DNA of 64,000 nucleotides from Micromonospora chersina (GTDB taxonomy: Bacteria; Actinomycetota; Actinomycetes; Mycobacteriales; Micromonosporaceae): the NCBI RefSeq assembly GCF_900091475.1, contig NZ_FMIB01000002.1, forward strand, positions 124,001 through 188,000. Reading direction: 5' to 3'. Numbering within the stretch: position 1 is the first letter of the stretch; every line of letters begins with the position of its first letter. A program made the translations under genes and the position numbers. Below are positions 49,758 through 59,035 of this stretch, in pieces. The notes under the pieces were generated by a model, which did no database searches, was not told where the DNA came from, and saw only the letters and a list, made by a program, of their open reading frames with translations.

Positions 49758-51392
49758 TCAGTCCCGGCCGCGCTGGGACCGGTAGCGGCGGATCAGCGCG
49801 GCCGTGGAGGAGTCCACGTCGCCGAGATCCGGTCCGCTCCCGGTGAGCTTCGGTGCGAGCTGGTTGGCCATCACCTTGCCCAGCTCCACGCCCCACTGGT
49901 CGAAGGCGTTGATGTCCCAGACCGCGGCCTCGGTGAACACGATGTGCTCGTAGAGGGCGATGAGCTGGCCCAGCGTCGCGGGGGTCAGCTTCGGCGCGAT
50001 GATCGACGTGGTCGGGTGGTTGCCCGGCATGACCCGGTGCGGCACCACCTCGGGCGCGGTGCCCTCCGCCTCGACCTGCTCCCGGGTGCGGCCGAAGGCC
50101 AGCGCCGCGGTCTGCGCGAAGAAGTTCGACATGAACAGGTCGTGCATGTCGCCCAGGTCGTGGTTGGGCTGGCTGAACGCGATGAAGTCGGCCGGGATCA
50201 GCCGGGTGCCCTGGTGGATGAGCTGGTAGAAGGCGTGCTGCCCGTTGGTGCCCGGCTCGCCCCAGAAGATCTCCCCGGTCGGGTACGTGACCGCCCGGCC
50301 GTCCCGCGTCACCGACTTGCCGTTGCTCTCCATGGTGAGCTGTTGCAGGTAGGCCGGGAACCGGTGCAGGTACTGCGAGTAGGGCAGCACCGCGTGGGTC
50401 TCCGCGCCGAGGAAGTCGGTGTACCAGACGTTGAGCAGGCCCAGCAGCGCCGGCACGTTGCGCGCCACCGGCGTGCTCCGGAAGTGCTCGTCCACGGCGT
50501 GGTAGCCGGCCAGCAGCTCCCGGAACCGCGCCGGCCCCACCGCCAGCATCACCGACAGCCCGACCGCCGAGGGCAGCGAGTAGCGCCCGCCCACCCAGTC
50601 CCAGAAGCCGAACATGTTCTCCGGGTCGATGCCGAAGTCGCGGACCCGCTGCTCGTTGGTGCTGACCGCCACGAAGTGCCGGGCCACCGCGCTGTCGTCG
50701 GCGTCCAGGCCGGCCAGCAGCCAGCGCCGCGCCTGGTCGGCGTTGGCCAGCGTCTCCTGCGTGGAGAACGTCTTCGAGACCACCACGAACAGCGTGCTGG
50801 CCGGGTCCAGGTCGGTGGTCTTGTCGTGGATGTCGGTCGGGTCGATGTTGGACACGAACCGGCAGGTGATCCCCGCGTCCCGGTACGCCTTCAGCGCCTC
50901 GTACGCCATCACCGGCCCGAGGTCGGAGCCGCCGATGCCGATGTTGACCACCGTGCTGATCCGCTCGCCGGTGTGGCCCCGCCAGGCGCCGGAGCGGACC
51001 CGCTCGGCGAAGGCCGACATCCGGTCCAGCACGGCGTGCACGTCGGCGACCACGTCCTGGCCGTCCACGGTGAGCGACGCGTCGCGGGGCAGCCGCAGGG
51101 CGGTGTGCAGCACGGCCCGGTCCTCGGTGGAGTTGATGTGCTCCCCGGCGAACATGGCGGCGATCCGGTCGGTCAGCCCGACCCGCTCGGCGAGCGCGGT
51201 CAGCAGGCCCAGCGTCTCGTCGGTGACGAGGTTCTTGCTGTAGTCCACGTGCAGGTCGGCGACCTCACCGGTGAGCCGGTCGCCCCGCTGCCCGTCCGCG
51301 GCGAACAGCTCCCGCAGGTGCGTGCCGCGCATCGCCTCGGCGTGCTTGCGCAGGGCCTGCCATTCGTCCGTGGTGGTGACGTCCACAGCCAT
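49758..51392 (-). CDS. pgi: Glucose-6-phosphate isomerase
   Basis: This 544-residue enzyme has the PGI signatures: [42 protein letters not shown], the active-site [15 protein letters not shown] with the catalytic His, and [12 protein letters not shown]. It interconverts glucose-6-phosphate and fructose-6-phosphate. ATG 51392 is chosen; AAGGAG lies 12 nt upstream, and a GTG further upstream would add VKEKIDP. It is a housekeeping gene, transcribed alone. Confidence 0.95.
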   Translation of the reverse strand: MAVDVTTTDEWQALRKHAEAMRGTHLRELFAADGQRGDRLTGEVADLHVDYSKNLVTDETLGLLTALAERVGLTDRIAAMFAGEHINSTEDRAVLHTALRLPRDASLTVDGQDVVADVHAVLDRMSAFAERVRSGAWRGHTGERISTVVNIGIGGSDLGPVMAYEALKAYRDAGITCRFVSNIDPTDIHDKTTDLDPASTLFVVVSKTFSTQETLANADQARRWLLAGLDADDSAVARHFVAVSTNEQRVRDFGIDPENMFGFWDWVGGRYSLPSAVGLSVMLAVGPARFRELLAGYHAVDEHFRSTPVARNVPALLGLLNVWYTDFLGAETHAVLPYSQYLHRFPAYLQQLTMESNGKSVTRDGRAVTYPTGEIFWGEPGTNGQHAFYQLIHQGTRLIPADFIAFSQPNHDLGDMHDLFMSNFFAQTAALAFGRTREQVEAEGTAPEVVPHRVMPGNHPTTSIIAPKLTPATLGQLIALYEHIVFTEAAVWDINAFDQWGVELGKVMANQLAPKLTGSGPDLGDVDSSTAALIRRYRSQRGRD

Positions 51393-51641
51393 CGGGTCGA
51401 TCTTCTCCTTCACGACGGGTCTGCCAGCGGGCCGGCGTCGCCCCGCTGCCGGCGACCCCACCAGCCTGCCACCCGGGACGGGTACGCGCGACGCGACCCG
51501 ACATCGCCCCACCCCTCGGGAGCAGAGAACCGCCGGCGCGACACGTGATTGGGACGCGTGTTCGACACGCCGGTTACGGGCAGACAGCTATCGACTGCGG
51601 AAAGTAAGCTCCGGTGCTGCCCGTCCCGGCCAGGAGGTGCC

Positions 51642-53603
51642 ATGACCAGGGTGATCGGCCCACGCCCCCCGTCCGAGCAGGACGACCCGTCCGAGCAGGA
51701 CGACCCGGCCGAGGAGGCGGGGCTGCCCGAGCTGGAGGACCCGCACTGGATGCACCGGGCCACGGAGTTCGCCCACACCACTTTCTGGTCGGTGGCGCGG
51801 CGGCTGCCCGCCCTGGTCCGTGAGGCCCTCGCGCTGGCGTGGCGGACCAGCCGACGGGACACCATCGCCTCGATCGGGCTCAACGTCGCCGCCGGGGTGC
51901 TCACCACGCTCGGACTGCTCGCCACCACGGGGGTGCTGCAGCAGCTCTTCGCCGCCGGTCCGACGCCGCAGCGGATCCGCGCGGCGGTGCCCGCCCTGGT
52001 GCTGGCCGCGGCGGCGGTCACCGTCCGTGGTGCGCTCACCGTGGCTGCGGGCTGGGCACAGGCCCGGCTCGTTCCGCAGATCAACTACGCGGTCGAGCTG
52101 CGGCTCTTCGAGACCACCTCGGCGGTCGAGCTGGCCGCCTTCGACGATGCCGGCTTCGCCGAGGAGATGGATCGGGCCCGGGACCGGGGCCTGGCCGAGG
52201 CGGCGTCCATCGTGAACGACACCGTCAACCTGGTCACCGGGGTGGTCGGCGTGGCGGCCACCGCCGTGGCGGTGACGGTGATCCACCCGCTGCTGCTGCC
52301 CTGTCTGCTCCTCGCCGCCGCGCCGGAGGCGGTGACGGCGGTGCGGATGGCCCGGCACCAGCACCTCGATTGGCTGGCCCGGATCACCCGGCGGCGACGG
52401 AAGTGGATGCTCGCCGACCTGATGGCCGAGCGGCGGACCGCCGCCGAGATCCGCGCCTACCAGATGCGCGAGTTCCTGCTCGCGGAGTTCCACCGGATGA
52501 TGACTCTGGAGACCCGCGCCGAGCTGCGCCTGGCCCGCTCGCAAATGCTGACCCGTGGGGTCGGCCTGTCGATCACCGGCGTCGCCACCTTCGTCCTGTA
52601 CGCGGTTCTCGGCGGTCTGTTGCTCACCGGGGTGGTCGTCCTCGCGGCTGCGGCCACCGCCCTGCTGGCACTGCAGTCGGCCCGGGCAGGCCTGCGGACC
52701 GCGGTGTTCGCCACCAACTCGCTCTACGAGGACGCCCTCTATTACCAGGACTACCGGAACTTCGTCGACCGGGCCCTCCAACGTGTCCCCGTCGGCGGCA
52801 CCCGGCCGGTCGACGGCTTCGAGCGGATCGATCTCGACCGGGTGAGCCTCCGCTACCCGGACACCGAGACGGCCGCCGTCGACGAGGTCAGCCTGACCGT
52901 CCGCCGCGGCGAGGTGATCGCGCTGGTGGGGGAGAACGGCTCCGGCAAGACCACCCTGGCCAAGCTCATCGCCGGCCTCTACCGGCCCACCGCCGGCGTC
53001 ATCCGCTGGGACGGCGTGGACACCGCGGAGCTGGACCCCCGGCAGACCGCCGCCCAGGTGGCGGTCATGAGCCAGGACTGGTGGAAGTTCCCGTTCACCG
53101 CCCGGCAGAACATCCGGATCGGCCGGCACGACCGGCCCGCCGACCGGCCGGGGCCGAACATCGAGGACGCCGCCCGCGACGCCGCCGCGCACGACATGAT
53201 CACGGAGCTGCCGTTCGGGTACGACACGCTGCTGGACCGGCAGTTCAAGGACGGGCAGGACCTCTCGGGCGGGCAGTGGCAGCGGCTCGTGGCGGCCCGC
53301 GGTCTCTACCGGGACGCCCGGCTGCTGATCTGCGACGAGCCGTCGGCGGCCCTCGACGCGCGGGCCGAGCACGCCCTCTTCCAGCACCTGCGGCGCCACC
53401 CCGACCGGGCCGTCGTGCTGATCACACACCGGCTGGCGAACGTCCGGCACGCCGACCGGATCTTCGTGATGGACCACGGCCGGCTGATCCAGCAGGGCGA
53501 CCACGACGAGTTGATGGCGCAGGAGGGTCTCTACCGGGAGCTGTTCGAGTTGCAGGCGGCCGGCTACCTGGCGCAGGCCGGGGAGGCCGCGGCGGAGAGT
53601 TGA
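51642..53603 (+). CDS. ABC exporter (fused permease and ATPase)
   Basis: This 653-residue half-transporter has an acidic N-terminal tail, six spans (residues about 65-370) and an ATPase with GENGSGKTT, MSQDWWKFPFTARQNI, signature LSGGQWQR and CDEPSAALDAR. The motifs DYRNFVDRAL and FPFTARQNI are typical of actinomycete exporters found with RiPP or lipid products. It likely works as a homodimer. AGGAGG lies 5 nt before ATG 51642. The substrate is unknown. The tail contains a perfect 18-bp tandem duplication. Confidence 0.88.
   Translation: MTRVIGPRPPSEQDDPSEQDDPAEEAGLPELEDPHWMHRATEFAHTTFWSVARRLPALVREALALAWRTSRRDTIASIGLNVAAGVLTTLGLLATTGVLQQLFAAGPTPQRIRAAVPALVLAAAAVTVRGALTVAAGWAQARLVPQINYAVELRLFETTSAVELAAFDDAGFAEEMDRARDRGLAEAASIVNDTVNLVTGVVGVAATAVAVTVIHPLLLPCLLLAAAPEAVTAVRMARHQHLDWLARITRRRRKWMLADLMAERRTAAEIRAYQMREFLLAEFHRMMTLETRAELRLARSQMLTRGVGLSITGVATFVLYAVLGGLLLTGVVVLAAAATALLALQSARAGLRTAVFATNSLYEDALYYQDYRNFVDRALQRVPVGGTRPVDGFERIDLDRVSLRYPDTETAAVDEVSLTVRRGEVIALVGENGSGKTTLAKLIAGLYRPTAGVIRWDGVDTAELDPRQTAAQVAVMSQDWWKFPFTARQNIRIGRHDRPADRPGPNIEDAARDAAAHDMITELPFGYDTLLDRQFKDGQDLSGGQWQRLVAARGLYRDARLLICDEPSAALDARAEHALFQHLRRHPDRAVVLITHRLANVRHADRIFVMDHGRLIQQGDHDELMAQEGLYRELFELQAAGYLAQAGEAAAES
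51670..51705 (+). repeat. 18-bp tandem duplication in the ABC exporter tail
   Basis: Two identical 18-bp units (51670-51687 and 51688-51705) encode PSEQDD twice in the acidic, probably disordered N-terminus. Confidence 0.75.
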
Positions 53604-53630
53604 CCTCGAGCACGCTCGAACTCCTACGGT
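53600..53630 (+). promoter_or_regulatory. 19-bp-spacer promoter with dyad, MerR/SoxR-like
   Basis: TTGACC (53600-53605) and TACGGT (53625-53630) are separated by 19 bp. The spacer holds the perfect dyad TCGAGC-AC-GCTCGA (53606-53619). A long spacer carrying an operator is the mark of MerR-family control, and the 5' half (CCTCGAG) is close to the SoxR half-site. The aldo/keto reductase starts 51 nt downstream. Confidence 0.45.
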
Positions 53631-53681
53631 GACCGCACCGGCCGCCGCCCGGTCAGCGCGGCGTCATCCCAGGGAGCCCAC

Positions 53682-54731
53682 ATGCGTTACCGCGTCCTCG
53701 GCGGCACCGGCATCCAGGTCAGCGTCCACTGTCTCGGCACCATGATGTTCGGGTCGGTCGGCAACCCCGACCACGACGACTGCGCCCGGATCGTCCACAC
53801 CGCCCTCGACCGGGGGATCAACTTCGTGGACACCGCCGACATGTACTCGGCGGGCGAGTCGGAGGTGATCGTCGGCAAGGCGCTGCGGGGCCGGCGCGAC
53901 GACGTGGTCCTGGCCACCAAGGTGCACTTTCCCATGGGGGAGGGACCCAACCGGGGCGGGAACTCGCGACGCTGGATCGTCCGCGCCGTCGAGGACAGCC
54001 TGCGCCGCCTGGGCACCGACTGGATCGACCTCTACCAGGTGCACCGGCCCGACCACACCACCGACGTGGAGGAGACCCTCGGGGCGCTCACCGACCTGGT
54101 CCGGGCCGGCAAGATCCGGGCGTTCGGCTGCTCGACGTTCCCGGCCGAGGAGATCGTCGAGGCGCAGCACGTCGCGGAGCGGCGGGCGCTCGGCCGGTTC
54201 CGCACCGAGCAGCCGCCGTACTCGATCCTGGCGCGCGGGATCGAGCGGGCGGTCCTGCCGGTCTGCCAGCGGTACGGCATGGGCGTGCTGGTGTGGGCCC
54301 CGCTCGCCTCCGGCTTCCTGTCCGGCACCTACCGGCGGGGCGCGGCCGTCGACCTCACCGCCGGCCGACCGGCGCGCAACCCGGACCGGTTCGACCCGGC
54401 GCTGCCCGGCAACGCCGCCAAGTACGCCGCCGTCGAGGAACTGGTCGCGCTCGCCGAGGAGGTCGGCTGCTCGCTGCCCGAGCTGGCCGTCGCGTTCACC
54501 GTGGCGCACCCGGGTGTCACGTCGGCGATCCTCGGGCCGCGCACCATGACCCAGCTGGAGGGGCTGCTCAAGGGCGCGGCGCTGACGCTCGACGACGCGG
54601 TGCTGGACCGGATCGACGAGATCGTCCCGCCCGGCACGAACCTCTACCAGCCGGACGGCGTGTGGTCCCCGCCCGCGCTCACCGACGCGTCGCTCCGCCG
54701 CCGGCCCCCGGCCGACCGCGCCGCCGCCTGA
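53682..54731 (+). CDS. Aldo/keto reductase
   Basis: This 349-residue TIM-barrel reductase has LGTMMFG, DRGINFVDTADMYSAGESE (catalytic Asp and Tyr), VVLATKVH (Lys) and LYQVHRPD (His). GCST and an NADPH-binding end (SAILGPRTMTQLEGLLKG) are also present. It is of the AKR11/Tas-like type, acting on aldehydes or ketones. The ATG has AGGGAG upstream. A possible MerR-type promoter suggests redox or quinone induction. Confidence 0.92.
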   Translation: MRYRVLGGTGIQVSVHCLGTMMFGSVGNPDHDDCARIVHTALDRGINFVDTADMYSAGESEVIVGKALRGRRDDVVLATKVHFPMGEGPNRGGNSRRWIVRAVEDSLRRLGTDWIDLYQVHRPDHTTDVEETLGALTDLVRAGKIRAFGCSTFPAEEIVEAQHVAERRALGRFRTEQPPYSILARGIERAVLPVCQRYGMGVLVWAPLASGFLSGTYRRGAAVDLTAGRPARNPDRFDPALPGNAAKYAAVEELVALAEEVGCSLPELAVAFTVAHPGVTSAILGPRTMTQLEGLLKGAALTLDDAVLDRIDEIVPPGTNLYQPDGVWSPPALTDASLRRRPPADRAAA

Positions 54732-54863
54732 CCGCGGTTGCCGCCGGCGGGGACCGCCTGACCGCACGGTCCGCCGCCGCCCGGCGCCGGCGTGCGCCGG
54801 CGGTCGCCGCTGGACCGGGCCGACCGTTGCCGCCGGACGCCGCCCTCGGGCAGGATGCGCGGA

Positions 54864-55931
54864 ATGGCCCGCCCGTCAGTCCGCCGCGCCACCGCCGTCG
54901 CGGCCGTGCTCGCCCTGGTCGCCGCCGGCTGCTCCGACCCGGCCACCCGGCCGGCTGCCGCGCCGACACCCACCGGCCCGGTCAGCGCGGCACCGGCCCC
55001 GCCGGCCGGCCCGTCGCCCGTGCCGGCCGCCCGGGCCGGACTCGGTGGCCGGCCCAGCCCGAGTGCCCGGCCGTGCACCGTCTTCCCGGCGGACAACGTC
55101 TGGCACGCCGACGTCTCCCGGCTGCCCGTGCACCCGCGCTCCGCGGCGATGATCGGCGCGATCGGCGGGGGCGCCACGGTGCACGCCGACTTCGGCTCCG
55201 GCCGGTGGGAGGGCGCGCCGATCGGCATCCCGGTCACCGTCGTCCCCGCCGGGCAGCGGCGGGTCCCGGTGACCTTCGGGTACGCCGACGAGAGCGACCC
55301 GGGACCGTACCCGGTCCCGCCGGACGCGGCGGTCGAGGGCGGACCGGACGGCACCGGCGACCGGCACGTGATCGTCTGGGACCGGGCGGCCTGCCGGGCG
55401 TACGAGCTGTTCGACGCGCACCGGTCCGGCGGCGGCTGGCGGGCCGGCTCGGGAGCGGTCTTCGACCTGCGGTCCAACAGGTTGCGGCGGGCGGGCTGGA
55501 CGTCGGCCGACGCGTCCGGACTGTCCATCCTGGCCGGGCTGGTCCGCTACAACGAGGTGGCCGCCGGCCGCGTCGACCACGCGATCCGGGTGACCGTGCC
55601 GCGCACCCGCACCGGCTGGACCTGGCCGGCCACCCACTCCGCCTCGTCGGCCACCGACCCGGCGCTGCCGCAGCTCGGCCAGCGGCTGCGCCTCAAGCGC
55701 TCGGTGGACCTGTCCCGGCTGCCCCGGCAGGCCCGGATCGTGGCCGAGGCGATGCAGCGGTACGGCTTGGTCGTCGCGGACCACGGTTCGGCCTGGTTCC
55801 TCTCCGGCGCCCCCGACCCACGCTGGGACAACGACGCCCTGCACGCCCTGGGCGGCCTGCGCGGCAGCGACTTCGAGGTGGTGGACGCCGCGGGGCTGAT
55901 GGTGAGCGCCGGTTCGGGGGCCACCGGCTGA
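54864..55931 (+). CDS. Secreted lipoprotein of unknown function
   Basis: This 355-residue protein has a signal peptide with lipobox LVAAGC (Cys near residue 22), a Pro/Ala linker to about residue 70 and a globular part. Segments include CTVFPADNVWHADVSRLPVH, then RVPVTFGYADESDPG, a VTVPRTRTGWTWPATHSAS core and YGLVVADHGSAWF near the end. I recognise a pattern seen in actinomycete exported proteins but no named enzyme. ATG 54864 is preferred over ATG 54855. Confidence 0.75.
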   Translation: MARPSVRRATAVAAVLALVAAGCSDPATRPAAAPTPTGPVSAAPAPPAGPSPVPAARAGLGGRPSPSARPCTVFPADNVWHADVSRLPVHPRSAAMIGAIGGGATVHADFGSGRWEGAPIGIPVTVVPAGQRRVPVTFGYADESDPGPYPVPPDAAVEGGPDGTGDRHVIVWDRAACRAYELFDAHRSGGGWRAGSGAVFDLRSNRLRRAGWTSADASGLSILAGLVRYNEVAAGRVDHAIRVTVPRTRTGWTWPATHSASSATDPALPQLGQRLRLKRSVDLSRLPRQARIVAEAMQRYGLVVADHGSAWFLSGAPDPRWDNDALHALGGLRGSDFEVVDAAGLMVSAGSGATG

Positions 55932-55972
55932 TATCCGTCGACCGCCCCCGGCCGGTGGGTCACACTGTCGAG

Positions 55973-56521
55973 GTGGATCATCGTGACCTGGTCCGGGTGA
56001 GCAAACGGATGTCGCTGGCCCTGCGCCACCGCCCCGACCAGTTCCACCTGACGCTCGACCGGGCCGGCTGGGTGCCGGTCGCCGACCTGCTCGCCGCGCT
56101 GCGGATCACCCGCGCCGACCTGGACGCCGTGGTGGCCGGCAACGACAAGCAGCGCTTCGCCGTCGAACGCGGACCGGACGGGGTCGACCGGATCCGGGCC
56201 AGCCAGGGCCACTCCGTCCCCGTCGACCTGGGCCTGACCCCGGCCGTGCCGCCTGACCGGCTCTTCCACGGCACCAGCGAGACGGCGCTCCCCGCGATCC
56301 GGGCCGAGGGCCTCCACCGGGGCCGCCGCCACCACGTGCACCTCTCCCCGGACGTGGAGACCGCCCACCGCGTCGGCGCCCGCCGGGCCGGCGCGGTGGT
56401 CATCCTCACCGTCGACGCCGCCGCCATGGCCGCCAACGGCTACCCGTTCTACCGCAGCGCCAACGGCGTGTGGCTGACGGACACGGTCCCACCGGCCTAC
56501 CTCACGCTCCCGGTGGGTTGA
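55973..56521 (+). CDS. kptA: RNA 2'-phosphotransferase, Tpt1/KptA family
   Basis: This 182-residue protein has the Tpt1 N-domain (VRVSKRMSLALRHRPDQFHLTLDRAGWVPVADLL) and NAD-binding C-domain (LFHGTSETALPAIRAEGL, HHVHLSPD, and the closing YRSANGVWLT). Tpt1 removes an RNA 2'-phosphate using NAD+ and releases ADP-ribose-1'',2''-cyclic phosphate; bacterial members can also ADP-ribosylate 5'-phosphate ends. GTG 55973 lies 6 nt after CACACT, so the mRNA may be leaderless. Several NAD/ADP-ribose-type genes follow. Confidence 0.92.
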   Translation: MDHRDLVRVSKRMSLALRHRPDQFHLTLDRAGWVPVADLLAALRITRADLDAVVAGNDKQRFAVERGPDGVDRIRASQGHSVPVDLGLTPAVPPDRLFHGTSETALPAIRAEGLHRGRRHHVHLSPDVETAHRVGARRAGAVVILTVDAAAMAANGYPFYRSANGVWLTDTVPPAYLTLPVG

Positions 56522-56573
56522 TCACGAAGTGGTGACTACCGGCGCCGGCGTGCCGGGCAACCGTCGGGTGGGG

Positions 56574-57845
56574 TCAGAGGGCTGTGACCGGGTGGTGGAC
56601 GATCCCGTCGAAGAGGTAGGCCAGGGTGTTGGGGGCGGCGCGGTCGGGCTGGGTGGCCCCGGTGGTGTCGGTGGCGCGGGCGCGGAGGGTGTACCGGCCC
56701 GGAGCCGAAGGGCGCCAGCGCGCGGTCCAGCGCTGCCAGGGGCCGCCGCGGTCGGCGGCGACCAGGTCGGCGGGGCGCCAGCCCTCGCCGGTGTCCACCT
56801 CGACGCGGTCGATCGGGCCGTTGCCCGACCAGGACCGGCCGCGCAGCAGCAGGTCCGCGCCGGCCGGCACCCGGGCGTCCCAGGCCAGCTCGAACGCGCT
56901 CTTCACCGGCTGCGCGCCCAGCACCGTGCCCTCCGCCGGGTGCCCGGGGCCGAACATCCGGTAGAACCGGGTGTTCCACGGGGAGAACAGGGGAGTGGTG
57001 GAGACCTCGACGGGGCCCACCCACTTGATCGAGGAGATGCCGATCCAGCCGGGCACCACCACCCGGACCGGGAAGCCGTGGTCGGCGGGGAGCGGCTCGC
57101 CGTTCATCTCGTACGCCAGCAGCACGTCGTCGAGGGCCTTGGCGATCGGCAGCGGGCGGCGTACCCGGCCCAGGTTGACCCCGCCGGTCACGTAGTCCGG
57201 GTCCAGTCCCTCGGGCATCACGTCGACCGCGTCGTCCCGCAGCCCGGCGAGGCGCAGCACCGTGCCCAGCCGGACGCCCCGCCAGTGGGCCACGCCGACC
57301 CCGCCCAGCCCCCAGGCCACCCCCGGCGCCGGGTCGTCCTGCTGCTCGGCGAAGTAGCGCCGGCCGTTGCCGGCACATTCGAGCAGCGCGGTGCTCTCCT
57401 CGGCCGGCAGCCGGCGCAGCTCGTCGAGGCTGAACTCGACCGGGGTGTCCCGGGTGGGTGCGCCCCGCAGCCCGGAACCGAACAGGCGCAGCCGCCACGT
57501 GTCGGCGTCCAGACGGGGCGTCACGGTGTGGTTGCGGACGAAGAACCTGTCGTTCGGCACCACGTACCCCTGCCCGGCCAGCGCCGTCCAGCGCATCTCG
57601 GCGTTGGTGTCCAGCGGGCGCAGCAGCTCCGGGGGCAGCGGCTTGGCGATCGGCGTACCCGGGTCGACGCCGACCGGCGCCGGGGCCATCGCGACCGGCT
57701 CGCGCTCGTCCGCCGCGGCGGTCAGCGCGGCCATGGCCGCTCCCAGCTCCAGCAGCCGGTCGCGGTCGACGCCCGCGCCGCGGGCCTCCCCGGCCAGCCA
57801 CTGCCGGCTCCGGCGGGTGTCGTGGTCGGCTTCGGCGTGGGACAC
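56574..57845 (-). CDS. Molybdopterin-dependent sulfite oxidase family enzyme
   Basis: This 423-residue protein has the Moco domain of sulfite oxidase: FFVRNHTVTPRLD, LLECAGNGRRYF with the Mo-ligating Cys, WGLGGVGVAHWRGVRL, ADHGFPVRVVVPGWIG and SIKWVGPVEV. A Mo-co dimerisation domain follows (from about 300). There is no heme domain and no evident signal peptide. GTG 57845 has GGAGG 6 nt upstream. It needs molybdate, which links it to the mod operon at 25575-28607. A small dyad lies in its promoter region. Confidence 0.88.
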   Translation of the reverse strand: MSHAEADHDTRRSRQWLAGEARGAGVDRDRLLELGAAMAALTAAADEREPVAMAPAPVGVDPGTPIAKPLPPELLRPLDTNAEMRWTALAGQGYVVPNDRFFVRNHTVTPRLDADTWRLRLFGSGLRGAPTRDTPVEFSLDELRRLPAEESTALLECAGNGRRYFAEQQDDPAPGVAWGLGGVGVAHWRGVRLGTVLRLAGLRDDAVDVMPEGLDPDYVTGGVNLGRVRRPLPIAKALDDVLLAYEMNGEPLPADHGFPVRVVVPGWIGISSIKWVGPVEVSTTPLFSPWNTRFYRMFGPGHPAEGTVLGAQPVKSAFELAWDARVPAGADLLLRGRSWSGNGPIDRVEVDTGEGWRPADLVAADRGGPWQRWTARWRPSAPGRYTLRARATDTTGATQPDRAAPNTLAYLFDGIVHHPVTAL

Positions 57846-57878
57846 GGGTGACCTCCGGAGGCTCGGCGACGCTGCCTT

Positions 57879-57897
57879 TCCTATTCAATCAATAGGA
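57879..57897 (-). promoter_or_regulatory. AT-rich 19-bp dyad upstream of the sulfite oxidase gene
   Basis: TCCTATT (57879-57885) and AATAGGA (57891-57897) form perfect 7-bp arms around a 5-nt centre, 34 nt upstream of GTG 57845. The AT-richness stands out locally. This is a likely operator of an unknown regulator. Confidence 0.45.
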
Positions 57898-57942
57898 GTT
57901 TTCGTGGCGTCGCCCGAGGTCCGGGTCAGGTAACCGGGTCAG

Positions 57943-58458
57943 TCAGTCGGCGGGCCGGCCCGCGAGGAAGTCGGCCAGCACCCGCGTGTGGGTGGAGAAC
58001 GCCAACTCGACCGGCTCCGTGAGCACCAGCCACTCGGTGGCCTCCTCGGTCGGCGCCGACGGGGGCAGGTCACCGACCGGCCGTTCGGGCAGCACGCCGA
58101 AGACCATCATGGTGCCGCCGGCCGGCGCCCCGTGCACCGCGAAGAGCCGCGCCTCGTCGGCCTCGGCGAGCAGGCCGGTCTCCTCCCGCAGCTCGCGGAC
58201 GAGCGCCTCGGACCACTCCTCGCCGTACTCGATGAAGCCGCCCGGGAGGGCGAGCTGGCCGCGGGCCGGCTCGATGTCCCGGCGGACCACCACCACGCCG
58301 AGGCCGTCCGGGGTGCGGACCGGCAGGACCGCCACCGCGACGGGCAGCGGGTTGCGCCACACCGTCTCCCCGCAGGCCAGGCAGACGCGCGGCCACCCGG
58401 CCTCCGCCGGGTAGGCCGCGCCGCAGAACGAGCAGTGCGTGTACGGTGCGGCGGTCAC
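57943..58458 (-). CDS. Nudix hydrolase with N-terminal zinc ribbon
   Basis: This 171-residue protein has two CxxC pairs (HCSFCG and VCLACG, residues about 9-29) and the Nudix box GGFIEYGEEWSEALVRELREETGL (residues about 73-96). This layout is seen in NADH/NAD pyrophosphatase-like and ADP-ribose pyrophosphatase-like enzymes. The start is the GTG at 58458. Its place between Tpt1 and NADAR genes suggests nucleotide-sugar or ADP-ribose turnover. Confidence 0.88.
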   Translation of the reverse strand: MTAAPYTHCSFCGAAYPAEAGWPRVCLACGETVWRNPLPVAVAVLPVRTPDGLGVVVVRRDIEPARGQLALPGGFIEYGEEWSEALVRELREETGLLAEADEARLFAVHGAPAGGTMMVFGVLPERPVGDLPPSAPTEEATEWLVLTEPVELAFSTHTRVLADFLAGRPAD

Positions 58459-58497
58459 GCCGCTGCACGTTACCCGCCCGGGCGCCGCGGCGCCCCT

Positions 58498-59025
58498 TCA
58501 CCCGCCCGTGCGGGGTGTCTCCGAGTGCCGCAGCCGGTCCGCGATGCGGCGGACGTCCGCCATGGTCATCCCGGTCCGCTGTGCCACCGCGAGCGGGTGG
58601 TCGGTCGGCTCGACCTCCACGAGCGGCTTCCGGCCGACCGGCTGGGTGTGCACGTTCGTCTTGAGTTGCAGGGTGCTCCGGCCGTAGACGGGCAGCTCGG
58701 TCGACAGCCAGCCGAAGTAGGGCGGCTCCGACTCCCGGCCCGGGCTCTCCCACAGCTCGACCGTGCGGGCGAAGTTGGCCGCGCTGAGCGACACCCAGAC
58801 GCCCCAGGAGAAGGCGCCGTCCGCGTCGCGCAGCGGGATGTCGACGGTGCCCTGGACGAAGAAGTGCTCGCCCTGGATGACGCAGAGGTCCGGGGTCAGC
58901 TGGCTGCCGTCCGCCGCCGCCACCTCGTCGGACCAGTAGGCCGGCGCATGCGTGCGGTACGACAGGGGCGCTTCCTCGTGGCGCGCGCCGCAGGTGCCGC
59001 AGGTGTAGCCGAGGGAGTCGTGCAT
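58498..59025 (-). CDS. DUF2199 protein
   Basis: This 175-residue protein begins with a CxxC zinc-type motif (YTCGTCGARHEE) and contains CVIQGEHFFVQGTVDIPL and FSWGVWVSLSAANFAR. These match the uncharacterised DUF2199 family. The ATG is at 59025. It shares orientation with the Nudix and NADAR genes and lies only 10 nt from the latter's stop. Confidence 0.82.
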   Translation of the reverse strand: MHDSLGYTCGTCGARHEEAPLSYRTHAPAYWSDEVAAADGSQLTPDLCVIQGEHFFVQGTVDIPLRDADGAFSWGVWVSLSAANFARTVELWESPGRESEPPYFGWLSTELPVYGRSTLQLKTNVHTQPVGRKPLVEVEPTDHPLAVAQRTGMTMADVRRIADRLRHSETPRTGG

Positions 59026-59035
59026 CCGCGTGACC

